Source: Chara braunii
Lineage: Eukaryota > Streptophyta > Charophyceae > Charales > Characeae
Reading direction: 5' to 3'
Assembly (NCBI GenBank): GCA_003427395.1
Contig: BFEA01000656.1
Location: 238,476 to 264,871, forward strand
DNA length: 26,396 nt
Shown: in pieces, positions 11,059 to 22,060 of the stretch
Layout of the letters: every line of letters begins with the position of its first letter
Position numbering within the stretch: position 1 is the first letter of the stretch
Program-made: the position numbers and the translations under genes
The notes under the pieces: generated by a model
What the model was told of the DNA's origin: nothing
Databases searched by the model: none
The model's input: only the letters and a program-made list of their open reading frames with translations

Positions 11059-11071
11059 ATAAAACACCTGG
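11059..11071 (+). repeat. Target-site duplication, right copy
   Basis: ATAAAACACCTGG directly after the A/T-rich tail of the inserted LINE. A few A/T bases at the left edge are ambiguous because of the tail. Confidence 0.8.
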
Positions 11072-14000
11072 CATATACAGTTTTCCCAAATAATTTTGGG
11101 AAATCATGCGATATGTTTTATCTAATGATATAGTGTTATATTATAATAAAGTATAAGAGTTTAGTTGGACATTAAAAATAATAGGATAATGGATTCCTAC
11201 ATTACTCTATAAAAAAAGAGTAAGTATAATATTAGAAATTATCGATAAAGTTAATTGTTGTATGCAAGATGCTAGCAAAAGTGATTGCCAATAGGATGAT
11301 TTCAGTCATATAAGTCCTTATACCCCCACCAAAACGAGTTTTATTGAAGGAAAATAAATAAATGACAATATTTTATTGATCAATGAAATGATTAAGTTGT
11401 CAAGACAATCATATATAAATGTTGCCTTTATTTTTATTGATTTGAAAAAAGTTTATGATCACGTGGATTGAAGATTTTGGATGCCTACTTAGCGAAAACG
11501 AACTTCGGTTCATCCCTACGTCATTGGGTTAGTATTCTCCACTCGAACTCAACAACTAAAATTCAAGTATATGGTCTGCTCTCCCTCGAGATTAAAATTC
11601 AAAGTAAATGGTCTTCTCTCTCTCGAGATTAAAAAGATTGGAGATCCCTTAACGTATTTTATTTTTCAAATTCTAATGAAAGTTTTGGCGGTTAATTTAC
11701 ATTATAACTGAAATATCCTGAGATTAACGATTGCAAGGATTCTCGAAGAGGTTATTCTCATTCGTTTGATGTTTGCAGATGACCTTACCCTCATTCTTGA
11801 AGTTTCAACTGAAAATATGAAGGAAATTAAGACACCGGGGGATAAATTTTCAATGGCATCAGACATGGTCGTCAACTAGGGTAACAAAACACAGAGATGG
11901 TGTTTTCATTCCAATAGAGTTAGGCCCTCAGAATTGTCACAGGTTACGTGAATGCCCTTGGAAACTTCAATTAAAAATCTTAGGAGTATTATGATTAACA
12001 CAAGCAAACACACTTTTAATAATGAATGATTTTATAGGGCTGCATTTCCCAAAATGAATCAATGGATAAATAAATATGCATCACTCTTTGGCAAAGCACT
12101 AATCATGACCAATGTGGTGTCGACATCTATTTGGTACATGTCAACAATTTTGACATTAGGTAAGATTGTTACTAACGCTAAAAAAAAACTTATTTCATCT
12201 TGTGAGGGGGAGGGGATCAGGATGCCCAAAGGGTTATCTGTCGGGTTGTCCGACTCACTCTTATTCAACCCAAGACAAAGAGGTGACTAAGACTATTAGA
12301 CCCAACATTGCAAAGTCAAACGTTGCTTCTTCAATGAGCTAAGTAGGTGATACTTTCCCCTAAGGCTCCACAACAACCAATAGTCTTTGAGAAAATTATG
12401 AGACGTGTCTCACTCACTCTATACACTATGCATTTATTGATATGGTTGGAGGACCAATATTAGAGTATCCCTCGTTCAAATGCTTTGTCTCATGAAAAAG
12501 GGGATAAAGGATAAGTTATAAGAGACATGGTACTGGATAGTTTTTCGGTCAATTTATTAAAAATATGGAGACGACTTTGATTATCAGATAGACTCGACCC
12601 AATAAGATATGAGGAAATTTTACATCAACCCTTATTTGATAACCGATGGATCACTAACTATAATGAAAGTATTTACAATAGTTGGACATCGTCATGCGTC
12701 TCACGGTTAAAAAAAAAGGTGTTGAGAATCAATGACCCATGAAATCCACTAACCACGGGATGAAAATCACATGAACACTTGAAACTTATCATACATTACG
12801 TTCATGGACTAATGGACACAGTGGAGCAGATCACCTCCTCAGTGCCCATAGCCGGATCTGCTCTCCTTCGAGATTAAAACTAAAAGTAAATGGTCTGCTC
12901 TCCCTCGATATTAAAAAGATTGAAGATCCCTTAGCACATTTCAATTTTCAAATTATAATGAAAGTTTTGACGGTTAATTTACTTTGTAACAAGAATATCA
13001 TGAGATCAAGGATTGCAGGGATTCTCGAAGAGGTTATTCTCATTAGTTTATGTTTGCAGATGACCTTACCCTTATTCTTGAAGTTTCAACTGAAAATATG
13101 AAGGAAATTAAGACACTTATAGATAAATTTTCAATGGCATCAGACATGGTAGTCAATTAGGGTAACAAAATACAGAGATGGTGGTTTCACTCCAATGGAG
13201 TTAGACCCCCAGAATTGTCACAGGTTACGTGGATGCCATTGGAAACTTCAATTAAAAATCTTGGGAGTATTATAAATGACACAAAACAAACACACTATCA
13301 ATAATGAATGGTTTTATAGGGCTGCATTTGACAAAATGAGTCAATGGATAAATAAATATGCATCACTCTTTGACAGAGCACTAATCATGACCAATGTGGT
13401 GTCGACATTTATTTGGTACAAGTCCACAATTTGGACACTAGGTAAGATTATTACTAAGGCTAAAAAAAAATTGATTACATCTCGAGGGGGGAGAGAGGGG
13501 GGGATCAGGATGCCTCAAGGGTTATCTGTCGGGTTGGTTGACTCACTCTTAGTCAACCCAAGACAAACAGGAGGCGAGGACTATCAGACCCAACATTGCA
13601 AAGTCAAACATTTCTCCTTCAATGGGCTAAGTAGGTGATACTTTCCTCTAAGGCTCCATCACAACCACTAGACTTTGAGCAAATTATGAGATGCGCCTCA
13701 CTCACTCTATGTATTATACATTTATTGATATTGTTAGAGGACCAATATTAGAGTATCCCTTATCCAAATGCTTTGTCTCATGAAAAATGAGATAAAGGAT
13801 AAGTTAGAAGAGACATGGTACTGGATAATTTTTTGGTCAATCTATTAAAAATATCGAGACGACTTTGATTATCAAATAGACCCGACCCAAAAAGATACGA
13901 GAAAATTTTACGTAAACCTTTATTTGGTAACCGATGGATCACTAACTATAATGAAAGTATTTACAATAGCTCGACATCGTCATGGGCCTTATGGTTAAAA

Positions 14001-14880
14001 AGAGGGGTGTTGAGAATACTCATAAGATCCACTAATCAAGGGACGAAAATCACATGAACACTTGAGACCTATCATACATTACGTTCATGGACTAGCGGAC
14101 TCAGTGGATCGGATCACCTCCTCAGTGCCCATAGCCTGGTTGAGTACTCTCAAGAAGGGACCAACTCTACAAGAAGCAGATTTGGGTGGCCGGGTTTGGT
14201 TTTGGCAATAAAATAATCATTGGACAAGTAGTATGTACTCAAAATACAGGGTCAATTATCAATATATTTGCATTACGGGGAAACTTCTTTTTTCTTTATA
14301 TATTTTTATGACAGGGAGGAGTTCGATCAGGATTCTACCAACGCCTCTCTCTAAAAAAATGTATGTCTACTTCCCCGGACTTCCAATTTATGAACTTCAT
14401 ATAGATCCAGCAAAATAACGTTAGAAAACTAGTCAAAAAGGTAAATTCAACACACTGCAATCTCTCGCAGTTAAGGTCGCATATCAGTTGATGAGACCTC
14501 TAATGGAAGTGTCGGTTATCCTGCATGACCGATGGTCCATACAACTAAATGTTAGTATGAACCAACTAAGATATAGACGTTGGTTCAAATGGCTTAAGGA
14601 GAAACCAACAAAGTTTGTCTCCCTACAATGGTAGATTACACATAGTTGTTTGCCTACTAATTATTAGTTGATAGACCATACCACTTTACAATAGAGGGGC
14701 CTTGTATACCCGTGGTGTCAATTCTGCCTAAGGGCATTTTCCTCAAGGAAATATTGTGGAACAATATAACATATATTTGTACAATGTTCAAACTCAATTC
14801 TTTTGTGGAGACAATGAGATTGTATTTATAGATGGTTAACCAAGTTGGATTGGCCATGGGAGTGGAGGGTCATTTTAATA
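11072..14880 (+). pseudogene. Older LINE ORF2, reverse transcriptase to zf-RVT, decayed
   Basis: After the K-x-PG motif (11061-11072) the translation shows the FWEIM block, LAKVIANRM (about 11270), and RT motif A as FIDLKKVYDH at 11433-11462 with catalytic Asp codon 11439-11441. The FADD box is at 11772-11783. Next come the WINKYASLFxxAL and ILRKPLFGNRW blocks, and a zf-RVT-like region (LRYRRWFKWL, then CQFC) at about 14560-14760. Many stops and frame changes make it non-functional. A 1.28-kb tandem duplication inside repeats the FADD box at 13053-13064. The 3' limit is not defined; similarity fades near 14880. Confidence 0.75.
11575..14138 (+). repeat. 1.28-kb tandem duplication inside older LINE
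   Basis: 11575-12856 and 12857-14138 are two head-to-tail copies about 1282 bp apart, similar along their whole length with scattered substitutions and small indels. Each starts in TCTGCTCTCC-CTCGAGATTAAA sequence and ends at CTCAGTGCCCATAGCC. Copy 1 also begins with a short (about 44 bp) internal tandem of the CTCGAGATTAAA motif, a possible slippage or recombination seed. Confidence 0.85.
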
Positions 14881-15477
14881 GGGTATTGAAACCCAGTTTC
14901 CTTTGAGTGGACAACCTTTCAACAAACAAAAATTCATATAGGAAAAAAATCATTTATTTATACTCTATGACATGAGCGATATGTATATATAATAGAAGAA
15001 GTGAGAGTTTAAGGAATTGAATTATCTAAAGTCATCAAACAATTTATAGAAATGGAAGTAGGGACCCATCATTAAGTTAAAATCCCCACAAGAAAAAAAA
15101 ACTGATATTAAAAAAACATTCTCACAATTTGAAAAGGACTGGCTTGAGGACTGGGGAAAAATGACGATTGAGAAAGTGATATGGCTGGGTGAAAATGAGT
15201 CTGGAATGCCATTAAAAAAAGTTACAAGCTTATGTTCAACGAGAGGATGGATCTGAAGCCTATAGATGTTTTTAGGGATGTCACAATTTTGTGATTTAAT
15301 CTCTCCTTCAGAGCTTGCATTGGTAGAGATATAGTGGTTTAGTAATGAGGAGGAGGATGATGTTCTTGAGCAATAATACTAAAATTGTTCTAAAGGGGGG
15401 TAGGATGCTAGTATTTCAGGTTGGTCTGGTAGCTTTGATAAAGCTAAGGACAGGGTTGCGTGTGGCGTATGGGAGCG
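14880..15477. other. Unassigned DNA after the older LINE
   Basis: May include LINE 3' sequence: a short frame near 15110-15200 has a charged FEKDWLEDWGK stretch. No firm boundary, tail or target duplication was seen. Confidence 0.3.
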
Positions 15478-15745
15478 TGTTGGCTTTGGACACTACTACT
15501 ACTTGATGGGGGTGGGGGGTGATGGAAAAGGAGGCAAAATTATTGGGAAATGCACGTCCTTGAGTTAGTCGGGCCCCACTTGCAGCCTCAACCCTGCACC
15601 CTAAACGCTAGGGCAAAGCGACAAACATGTCGTTACCTCTTTCCCTCAAGAGAGGTAACCTCTCATCACTGAAGGGAGGTAGAAAATTATGCTTGCAAGG
15701 GTCTCCTGTATAGCCTTTTGAGTAGTGGTAGGTGGTGAAAGAAAC
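15478..15745 (+). repeat. Foldback-family fragment (right arm)
   Basis: Resembles the right arm of the 6561-7271 element. It shares GTTGGC, GATGGGGxxG, the GGCAAAAT-ATTGG blocks, ATGCTTGCA and GAGTAG-GTAGGTGG in the same order. It is followed by an A25 run (15848-15872). Confidence 0.5.
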
Positions 15746-15847
15746 AAAGATATGTTCCATGACATGGTAGAAAGCTAGTTAAAATATGTGAGGTGAGAGA
15801 AAAGTATATGTATCACATTTATCCACCGATGAGGAGAAAATATATTT

Positions 15848-15872
15848 AAAAAAAAAAAAAAAAAAAAAAAAA
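15848..15872 (+). repeat. A25 homopolymer
   Basis: A run after a foldback-family fragment. It could be a retroposon tail, but no paired target duplication was seen. Confidence 0.7.
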
Positions 15873-16879
15873 GGCAAATAACCACCTTCAACTATCAACC
15901 TAAACTACCTATTGTCTGACATGGACCTAGCTTGTCCATTGATCCCATCCTAATGCGACCGGTTGAAAGCCTTGGTTCCTGAAGTCCATGACACTCCCTA
16001 CCGCCTACCTATTGTGGCAAGGAACCGAGTGCTCTGGTCGTATTGTAACACTCACCTATCCCCCTACTCCCAAAGTTGCGAGCAAGTTCAGGTCTAGGCT
16101 TTGTTGAGCGAACTAGCTATCTTTAACCTACCTTCAACAGAAACTGAGGCAAACTGCCCTCCTCTACACCACATATCCTCAAACCAAACACTTCCCTGTA
16201 GTGATTTTCCCTTCTTCGCTTTCCTTCACCATCCGACATAAACTTTCTCTCTACTAAGTAGTTGCCTGAGCAGACTCGCCAGGTGGCTCTCTGACAAACC
16301 TTTGCCATTGAACCGCAATTCATTTCTGTTTTCCAAATCACCCAAATCATGCTTGCCCTGCTCACATAGTCTACATACCCCCACCCTTTTGAGGTTGAGA
16401 CCCCCTCTGGTACGTGTCCGAATAGAATCACCTCTCCCTGATGAATGCTGGTTGGCCTGAGAAATAAAGTCAGTCTGCATTCCACCACTTCCTCCACTTC
16501 CTAGATCCAGGACAGACACACCGAATGTGGTGCATTGTCTCATAGATCTAATAACAATGATCGGGGTCTGTATCCCTCTCTCGTAAGCTGTCTTGCGGCA
16601 AGGACAAGAAAATGAGACTGCATCAAAAGTCAGAAAATGGTTCGAGATTGCTTTTTTTTTAAAAGCAAAGGTCTGAGACATAGCCCTCGTGGTTGATTGG
16701 GATATATGTACATAGATGAACAACTAAGTAGTGTATTTCTTTTTTATTTTTTTAATAAAACTTTCATAAAAATGGACACTTGTCAATTTGATGTAGGCAT
16801 CCTTGGTCATTATTAATATCGACTAGAAGGATCCAACTGACTATCTCGGTTGGTTGGCACCGAGCGTGCCATAGACAAC
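15873..16879. other. No recognised gene
   Basis: Apart from the two overlapping minus-strand frames, I see only unassigned single-copy-looking DNA. Confidence 0.4.
16226..16723 (-). other. Unrecognised open frame, 165 codons
   Basis: A longer-than-average open frame in a region without known repeats. It contains a CPCRKT stretch and, further on, CRLCEQGKHD, but no complete domain pattern I recognise. A second frame (16123-16497) overlaps it. It could be a decayed transposon or chance; no start context or splice sites support it. Confidence 0.2.
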
Positions 16880-16945
16880 CATGGGGATTGAACCCACAAC
16901 CTCCTGGATGCCACTTGTGTGTCTAATCGCCACTACCTCACCCAA
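16880..16945 (-). mobile_element. tRNA-derived SINE-like copy
   Basis: On the minus strand a degenerate A box (TAGTGGCGATTAGAC) is followed by a B box (GGTTCAATCCCC), spaced as in a tRNA. It shares the AAGTGGCATCCAGGAGGT core with copies at 18185 and 20145. It does not fold as an intact tRNA. Confidence 0.55.
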
Positions 16946-17589
16946 TGTTGGAAAAAATGGGAAAACTAGCAGTCCGCAGTTTTTTGGGGGTCCAAGTATG
17001 GCTCAGCCTCCAAGGAAAGGAAAATGAAAAATTTTCATTTTAGGCCCTGTGAACCCGGACCCGCTTGCCCAATGAAAAAAGAAACAAATAACGAAGTACA
17101 TCGATGTTTGTGATGTCGGAGAAGTGTATGCCCAAGGGCATACAACATGGATTGTATATGATCGCTACTACGATATGATTCAGTGTTGTTGTTGTTGTTT
17201 TAGTACCCTGTCAGTGAGGCAGGGCAGATTCCACAAACTGTTGCAATTGTCTCAAAAAGGGTATACTCACACTACTACTTATGGTCATGTATCTACCTTA
17301 TATCCAGTTCAAATCGTCATTTCAATTTATTTAGTGTTTTTCGTTTTTGAATCCTACCATGTTGATATAACGCCATCACCGAGGGCATACTCACACAAAT
17401 ACTGTAGAGATTGCATCGAGCTACTTTGACGTCCAAAATGTCATTTTTGACTTTGACGTCCAAAGTATCATTTTTATTTTTATTTTTTGAAAAGGAAGGT
17501 CGTGATTAAATCTATTTTCATAACAGTACCGTGAAGCGCGTGGTGAAATTCAGGTTCGACAAAATACGATCGGAGGTAGTTGTGGTTTG
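16946..17589. other. No recognised gene
   Basis: Contains a short inverted repeat in TATGCCCAAGGGCATA (about 17127-17142), a GTT run near 17186 and recurring GGGCATACxxACA motifs. The 101-codon frame at 17124 has no known similarity. Confidence 0.4.
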
Positions 17590-17990
17590 AACTAAGCTAA
17601 ATCATTTTCTCAATTTCACTTTTCACTACCTACCTACGACTACTCGTAAGCCTATACAGGGTACCCATGCAAGCATAGCTAACTCTCATAATTAAGGGGA
17701 TGCACATTGCCCCCGACCCTAATCGGCGATGGTTAGGGAGTACAGTGGGGTCACCGGTGTGGGGGTCAACTAACGCAAAGACAAAACATTTTACCAGTAT
17801 TTGCTCCTCCCATCTACTTCTCCCACCCTAATTGGCGGTGGTTAGGGAGTGGGGTGAGGCCGCCGGTGAGAGGGGGTGGTTAACGCAAAGACTAAGCATT
17901 TTACCAGCCGCTGCACCTCCCATCTACTTCCCCCTCCCCCATCGAGTAACAGTTGTGTCTATGGCCAGGACTCTCCCACACACAACACAC
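17590..17990 (+). repeat. Foldback-family copy with internal 109-bp tandem duplication
   Basis: The start (CTCAATTTCAC, CACTACCTACC, GCAAGCATAGCTA) matches the left arm of the 6561 element. Within it the segment from ATTGGCGGTGGTTAGGGAG to CTCCCATCTACTTC occurs twice (about 17717-17825 and 17826-17934). No second arm follows. Confidence 0.6.
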
Positions 17991-17993
17991 AAC

Positions 17994-18160
17994 CCACACA
18001 CATACACACGCATGCCCGTAATGGTAAAAAATCCTACCAATATCGAACGAAAGGAGCAAACCAACTACATCACACATAAACCACACACATACACATGCAT
18101 ACCCGGGATGGTCAAAGACCCAACTAATACCGAACGGGGGGAGCGATCAGTTGGTTGGCA
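17994..18160 (+). repeat. 87-bp tandem duplication next to SINE-like copy
   Basis: Two copies offset by 87 bp, each starting CCACACACAT and containing CGxATGGT and a CCxAxxAATAxCGAACG block. The second runs into the tRNA-like minus-strand copy at 18185. Confidence 0.6.
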
Positions 18161-18184
18161 CCAAACGTACAAAAGGTGGTTAGT

Positions 18185-18241
18185 GGGGATTGAGCCTCCG
18201 ACCTCCTGAATGCTACTTGCGTGTCTAACCAACTAAGTTAT
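18185..18241 (-). mobile_element. tRNA-derived SINE-like copy
   Basis: Minus strand: A box in AACTTAGTTGGTTAGAC, then the shared GCAAGTAGCATTCAGGAGGT core, then a B box GGCTCAATCCCC. It is flanked at lower coordinates by the CCAACCAACTGATCGC stretch also found beside the 16880 copy (CCAACCAACCGAG). Confidence 0.6.
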
Positions 18242-18249
18242 CATCACCC

Positions 18250-19126
18250 CTTGTTTATGTTGTATCCTGAAAATATGATTTATATTTTTACAAGTCGGGT
18301 ACCGAGCCTGACGTCCCTTACATTCAGCGGGGCGTGGCACAGGATTGGTCGAGTCTCATCGACGAAGTTGAGTCTGCGGTCCATTGCCAAAAGAAAAAAA
18401 GACCATGCAAGTACAAAAGAAACCCCCGTCCACATTTCTCAAGCTAGCAACCATCATGTAGTATACATCTAGCAAGCTGCCACAATGCAGGAGGCAGATC
18501 AACAACTTGAATGATGGGATAAATCGCTTACGAATTGAGAATAGAATGTAGTTTGATAAATGTTTTTTAAGAAGGTTAACTATAAATGAAGCTCACTAAT
18601 GCCCTCAATAATCAAGGTTTAATTATGAGGTCCCCGACATCAACAATTGAATTTTTCGCAGTAAACTATTTTCGACTTATGCGTGTTATCATCCCTTTGC
18701 ATAAAGGTCATGGTAATGAGGTCGCCGAGGCACCACTCGCCAAATGTGAAAAGAATTAAAAGCACGACAATGCCTCTTTTCATTTTATGGTGGAAGTATC
18801 ATTCTTTTTAATACAAGAAAAACATCAATATTCATAAATAAATAAAAAATCATATAAACTAAATAACTAACACATCCATTATTTTACCCGCTACGATACC
18901 AATTAATAGATATCCAGCCTGAACAATTAAAGAAAATATGTAAGAATACGTTTCATGCTCGTTTCAAACATAGCGTAAAAAACTTTTACAATTATACAAA
19001 GTATAACCAATATCTGTAAGATGTAATTATTGTCTTGTTGTACAATCAAAAATATTATAATTGATATTTGAATAACTTTCAAATATCTGACAAAAATGCA
19101 ACAATCGGTTTAGGAGAGTTAGGGCG
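18250..19126. other. AT-rich DNA without recognised gene
   Basis: No coding potential, RNA gene or repeat family recognised. Confidence 0.4.
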
Positions 19127-19597
19127 TAGTTAGACACTCCTCTAGACGCGATTCCAAGGATTTCGTCGCTGTTACACCTGTCCTTGGAGATAAAATTCAA
19201 AATCAAAATGTGAAAACACTTCAAGGATATATTCGTGGGCTCCAATGATTTTCCAGCCAAATCGTCCTTGGCTCCGAGGGACCTCGTGAGGTCACTTGGA
19301 GCCCGAGGATCTGTGTTTCACGCAGAGGAAAGGGCATGCATGTAGTGGTATATTACAATTGAGAATCCGGATCGTGACTGCACCATATCCGCAGAAAGCC
19401 TAAAGCATAACTGATTTTTTCTTTCTTTCCTTTATTTGTTTCTTGACATCACTCTTAGGACTGGTCCTAAAGCCGACGCTCCAAGGATAGGTGGAACGAT
19501 GCCGACAAAATTCCAAAATTTCCCCGAGGATTTGTCCTTGGAGCCCGAGGACGGCCTGAGGAGTGTGTAACGACTCCTTTAGAGTTGATTCGAAAAA
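19127..19597. repeat. Possible short element with repeated CTTGGAGCCCGAGGA motif
   Basis: A roughly 28-bp direct repeat brackets the region (ACTCCTCTAGACGCGATTC near 19136, ACTCCTTTAGAGTTGATTC near 19574). Inside, CCTTGGAG-type motifs occur in both orientations, and ACACTCCTC / GAGGAGTGT pair as an inverted repeat. Coding frames are absent. Confidence 0.35.
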
Positions 19598-19624
19598 TCA
19601 GAATTCTATTATTTCATTTCAAAC

Positions 19625-19625
19625 N
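19625..19625. other. Single ambiguous base (N)
   Basis: The only unresolved base in the window. Confidence 0.99.
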
Positions 19626-19679
19626 GTGCGTGAAATTTTAAATTCACACGGCTTCTAAATTTACAAATTATTTCACTAA

Positions 19680-20144
19680 TTCATTTTACATTCTTCTCAC
19701 AATTTTGCCTTACACTACCTACCTACTACCACAACTAATTGCCTTAAACTAATGAGTAAGGAAAATAACGTGGCGGCGCAAGACCCGCCACACGCCGTAG
19801 TGCGTACCAATTTTTGCCGGGGCACAGTCTAGTCGGGAGTTGACACTGCCTACTTTGCAGGACTCTCCCGTGCAGGCCTCCCGAAAAAAAAAAACAAAAA
19901 AACTACGACAACTAATTATAACCATACGGTGGACCCCGTAGCAGCCAGAACCATGCTCACAAGAGAACATGCGGGGCCTGTTCCGACCTGCAGGTGGGCG
20001 ATACCGGCCAGGGGACAGCCGGTAGCATCAGGGACTATGCCAACAGAACCAATCCCTGTGCCTGCTCAATGCCGATCGGGGGATCCAGCGATCTTTCTCT
20101 AGGTGGTGGGCGCCAGGCATGCTCAGGAAGGTACATGAAGGCGT
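19680..20144. other. Foldback-family remnant and unassigned GC-rich DNA
   Basis: CACTACCTACCTACTACCAC at about 19712-19731 matches the arms of the 6561 family. The rest is GC-rich, with an A run at 19885, and shows no gene. Its right part is probably the body of the SINE-like copy that follows. Confidence 0.4.
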
Positions 20145-20201
20145 GGGGATTGAACCCATGTCATCCTGAATGCCACTTGCCAGCCTTACCAACTGAGCTG
20201 G
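20145..20201 (-). mobile_element. tRNA-derived SINE-like copy
   Basis: Minus strand: CAGCTCAGTTGGTAAGGC (A box), the AAGTGGCATTCAGGAT core, and GGTTCAATCCCC (B box). It is the closest of the three to a tRNA, but the acceptor strands do not pair. A 9-10 bp inverted repeat (ATCCAGCGA / TCGCTGGAT) brackets it at about 20085 and 20202. It ends about 300 bp upstream of the IBA57 start codon. Confidence 0.6.
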
Positions 20202-20229
20202 TCGCTGGATTGTCTTTTTTTTCGGCACA

Positions 20230-20517
20230 TTGGTGAGTAGTGCGGCGAGGCCCTTAATCTTTTCTATGATGATGATGTCCCGTTCTCGACTCGAGAGCTT
20301 CATCTCTTCCTTGCGTTTCTTCCTCTGATTTATTCTCGTCCCTCATCACCTGGTAGCTTCCCTCTCTGCCTGCCCTCTTCCTGTTGTCCTCCCTTACCAT
20401 TTCCTGTCTTCTGCTACTTCGTTATTTTTTTTTGACGTTCTCTCGTTGTGACCAATATATCCGCTCGAAAAAGGAACAAAGCGAAAAAAAAAGACTCGAC
20501 GCCGACGTGGTATCAGC
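20230..20517 (+). promoter_or_regulatory. Putative 5' leader / proximal promoter of IBA57
   Basis: About 290 bp between a SINE-like copy and the IBA57 ATG. The stretch 20300-20450 is strongly CT-rich, as is common in plant 5' leaders. No clear TATA box is visible at a sensible distance. An in-frame TGA at 20449-20451 closes the reading frame upstream of the chosen start. The transcription start cannot be placed from sequence. Confidence 0.3.
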
Positions 20518-21033
20518 ATGCGTCGGGCTGTGGCGAAAGTGCCCACCGCCATCGCCGGCGGATGTCGTGCATCATCTGCGCGGAGCGTCGGAGAGAGGCT
20601 CGGTTGTCGCCGAGCGTCAGCTGCGGAGAGAGGCGGGGCCGTGGGGGTTCGATGTTCCGACCTGCTTGCGGGGAGGCCGCGCGAGTCGGTGAGGGGCGGC
20701 GATCGGCTCTTTCACACTAGCGGAAGCGGCGACTGTGACGTGGCGCGTGGGGAAAGCGCGGAAGCCGCACGAGGGGATGTCGGGGGGGCAGTTGCGCGGC
20801 TGCGCAGCCGCGGGGTAGCGCGGCTGAGTGGGCGGGATCTTCTCAACTTCCTCCAGGGCTTAGTCAGTAATGACGTGTCTGGTTTTGCGCGCGGGAGGGT
20901 GTCCGCCTCCTCTTCCTCCAGTCCTTCCTCTGCCGGTCCCGATGCCGCCTCTGCGCTTCCCTCCCCGATCCCGACGCCTAACGTGGCCTCGTCGCCAGAT
21001 CCGGTCATCTACGCGACCGCGCTAACTCCGCAG
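20518..21033 (+). CDS. IBA57: IBA57-like Fe-S cluster assembly factor, exon 1 (partial gene)
   Basis: Exon 1 encodes 172 residues. Residues 1-90 are rich in Arg, Ala, Ser and Gly with few acidic residues at the start, which fits a mitochondrial targeting leader. The conserved part of the GcvT/YgfZ-like folate-binding family begins near residue 92; FLQGLVSNDV at 111-120 and YATALTPQ at 165-172 are the hallmark blocks. Between them is a low-complexity Ser/Pro/Ala stretch (about 129-160). In the known family, IBA57 works with ISCA-type scaffolds to make mitochondrial [4Fe-4S] clusters. The start is the first ATG after an in-frame TGA at 20449-20451. The exon ends at CAG followed by GTAACT, a good phase-0 donor, and exon 2 resumes exactly at the family's next residues (GRFLYD). 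GC content is far above that of the flanking DNA. The C-terminal half, including the family's conserved cysteine motif, is outside the window. Confidence 0.85.
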
Positions 21034-21104
21034 GTAACTGAAGGAGAGCGAAAGCGAGGGGTGGGGGGTGGGGGGGAGAAAAGGGAGAAAAGAACCAGAG
21101 ACTT

Positions 21105-21215
21105 CACACACCAATGTAACTTAGTGTGAATAGAAAGAATCCGAGTTCGAATCCTTGAAGGGAAAAAACAAAAAATCAGTCGGCCATTCGCGCTGTCCCC
21201 AATAAATACGTACAA
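21105..21215 (+). mobile_element. SINE-like fragment just inside IBA57 intron 1
   Basis: AGTTCGAATCC at 21144-21154 is a good RNA polymerase III B box. A weak A-box-like TAACTTAGTGTG lies upstream. An A-rich segment follows. This is weaker than the other three copies. Confidence 0.4.
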
Positions 21216-21544
21216 TCAAAATAAAAATTCCAGAGACTCGTTTGAACCAAGGTTAGATTGACTTATGTGTAGGCGTTGGAAGGTAAGTTTGGACGACGGG
21301 GACGATGAGGATGGTGATGATAATAACTGTGATGAAGACGAATAGTGAAAACCGTGGCCATAGACTGCTTCTCGTACACGCATCAACAGATTTACGTTTC
21401 TTCTCCGCATGTGCAGTTCTCAGAAAAAAACGCGCAATTTCCCCGACGCGTTTCGGCCAGGCTGCGCTCCTGGCACTCACTCCTCAGGGGGCTTCTCCCC
21501 AGATCCGCCTTGTGGCACCACCAGACTTTCCGACCAAGCAACTG

Positions 21545-21856
21545 AAGACGAAGATGATGGTGATGATGATGGTGGTGGCAATGGTGCGCTTGTATGCCAT
21601 TTGATAATGATTGGGAGGACGAGGAGGAATTTGGTGATGCATCATCTTCACGTTGATGAAGATGACGAATGATGATTGATCTCGGTAATAATGATGAGTA
21701 ATGATGAGTCATTATTAGCAATGATGAGGAGGGTGATGATGGTGATGGTGATGATGATGATGATGATGATGGGGATGATGATGATCTCGGTGATGGTGAT
21801 GGTGATGATGATGATGATGATGATGATGAGTGATGGGTGACGAGTGATGATGAGCA

Positions 21857-21890
<34 letters not shown>

Positions 21891-22008
21891 GCAATGATGA
21901 TGGTGGTGATGGTAATAGTGGTGGTGGTGCGGTCGTATTTCAGTTGATGATGGTCAAAATGATGAACGACAGTGTGATGATGATGATGATGATGATGATG
22001 ATGGCGAC

Positions 22009-22060
<52 letters not shown>

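Noticed and set aside
20145-20201. Functional tRNA gene
   Set aside because: A and B boxes exist, but the acceptor strands do not pair and related degenerate copies occur nearby.
20507-20516. TGGTATCAGC resembling an initiator-tRNA primer-binding site
   Set aside because: It lies at the IBA57 start codon with no LTR upstream; a chance match.
21440-21500. ALTPQG peptide in intron 1, considered as an alternative IBA57 exon
   Set aside because: The flanking residues do not fit the family, while the 21033/25315 junction fits precisely.
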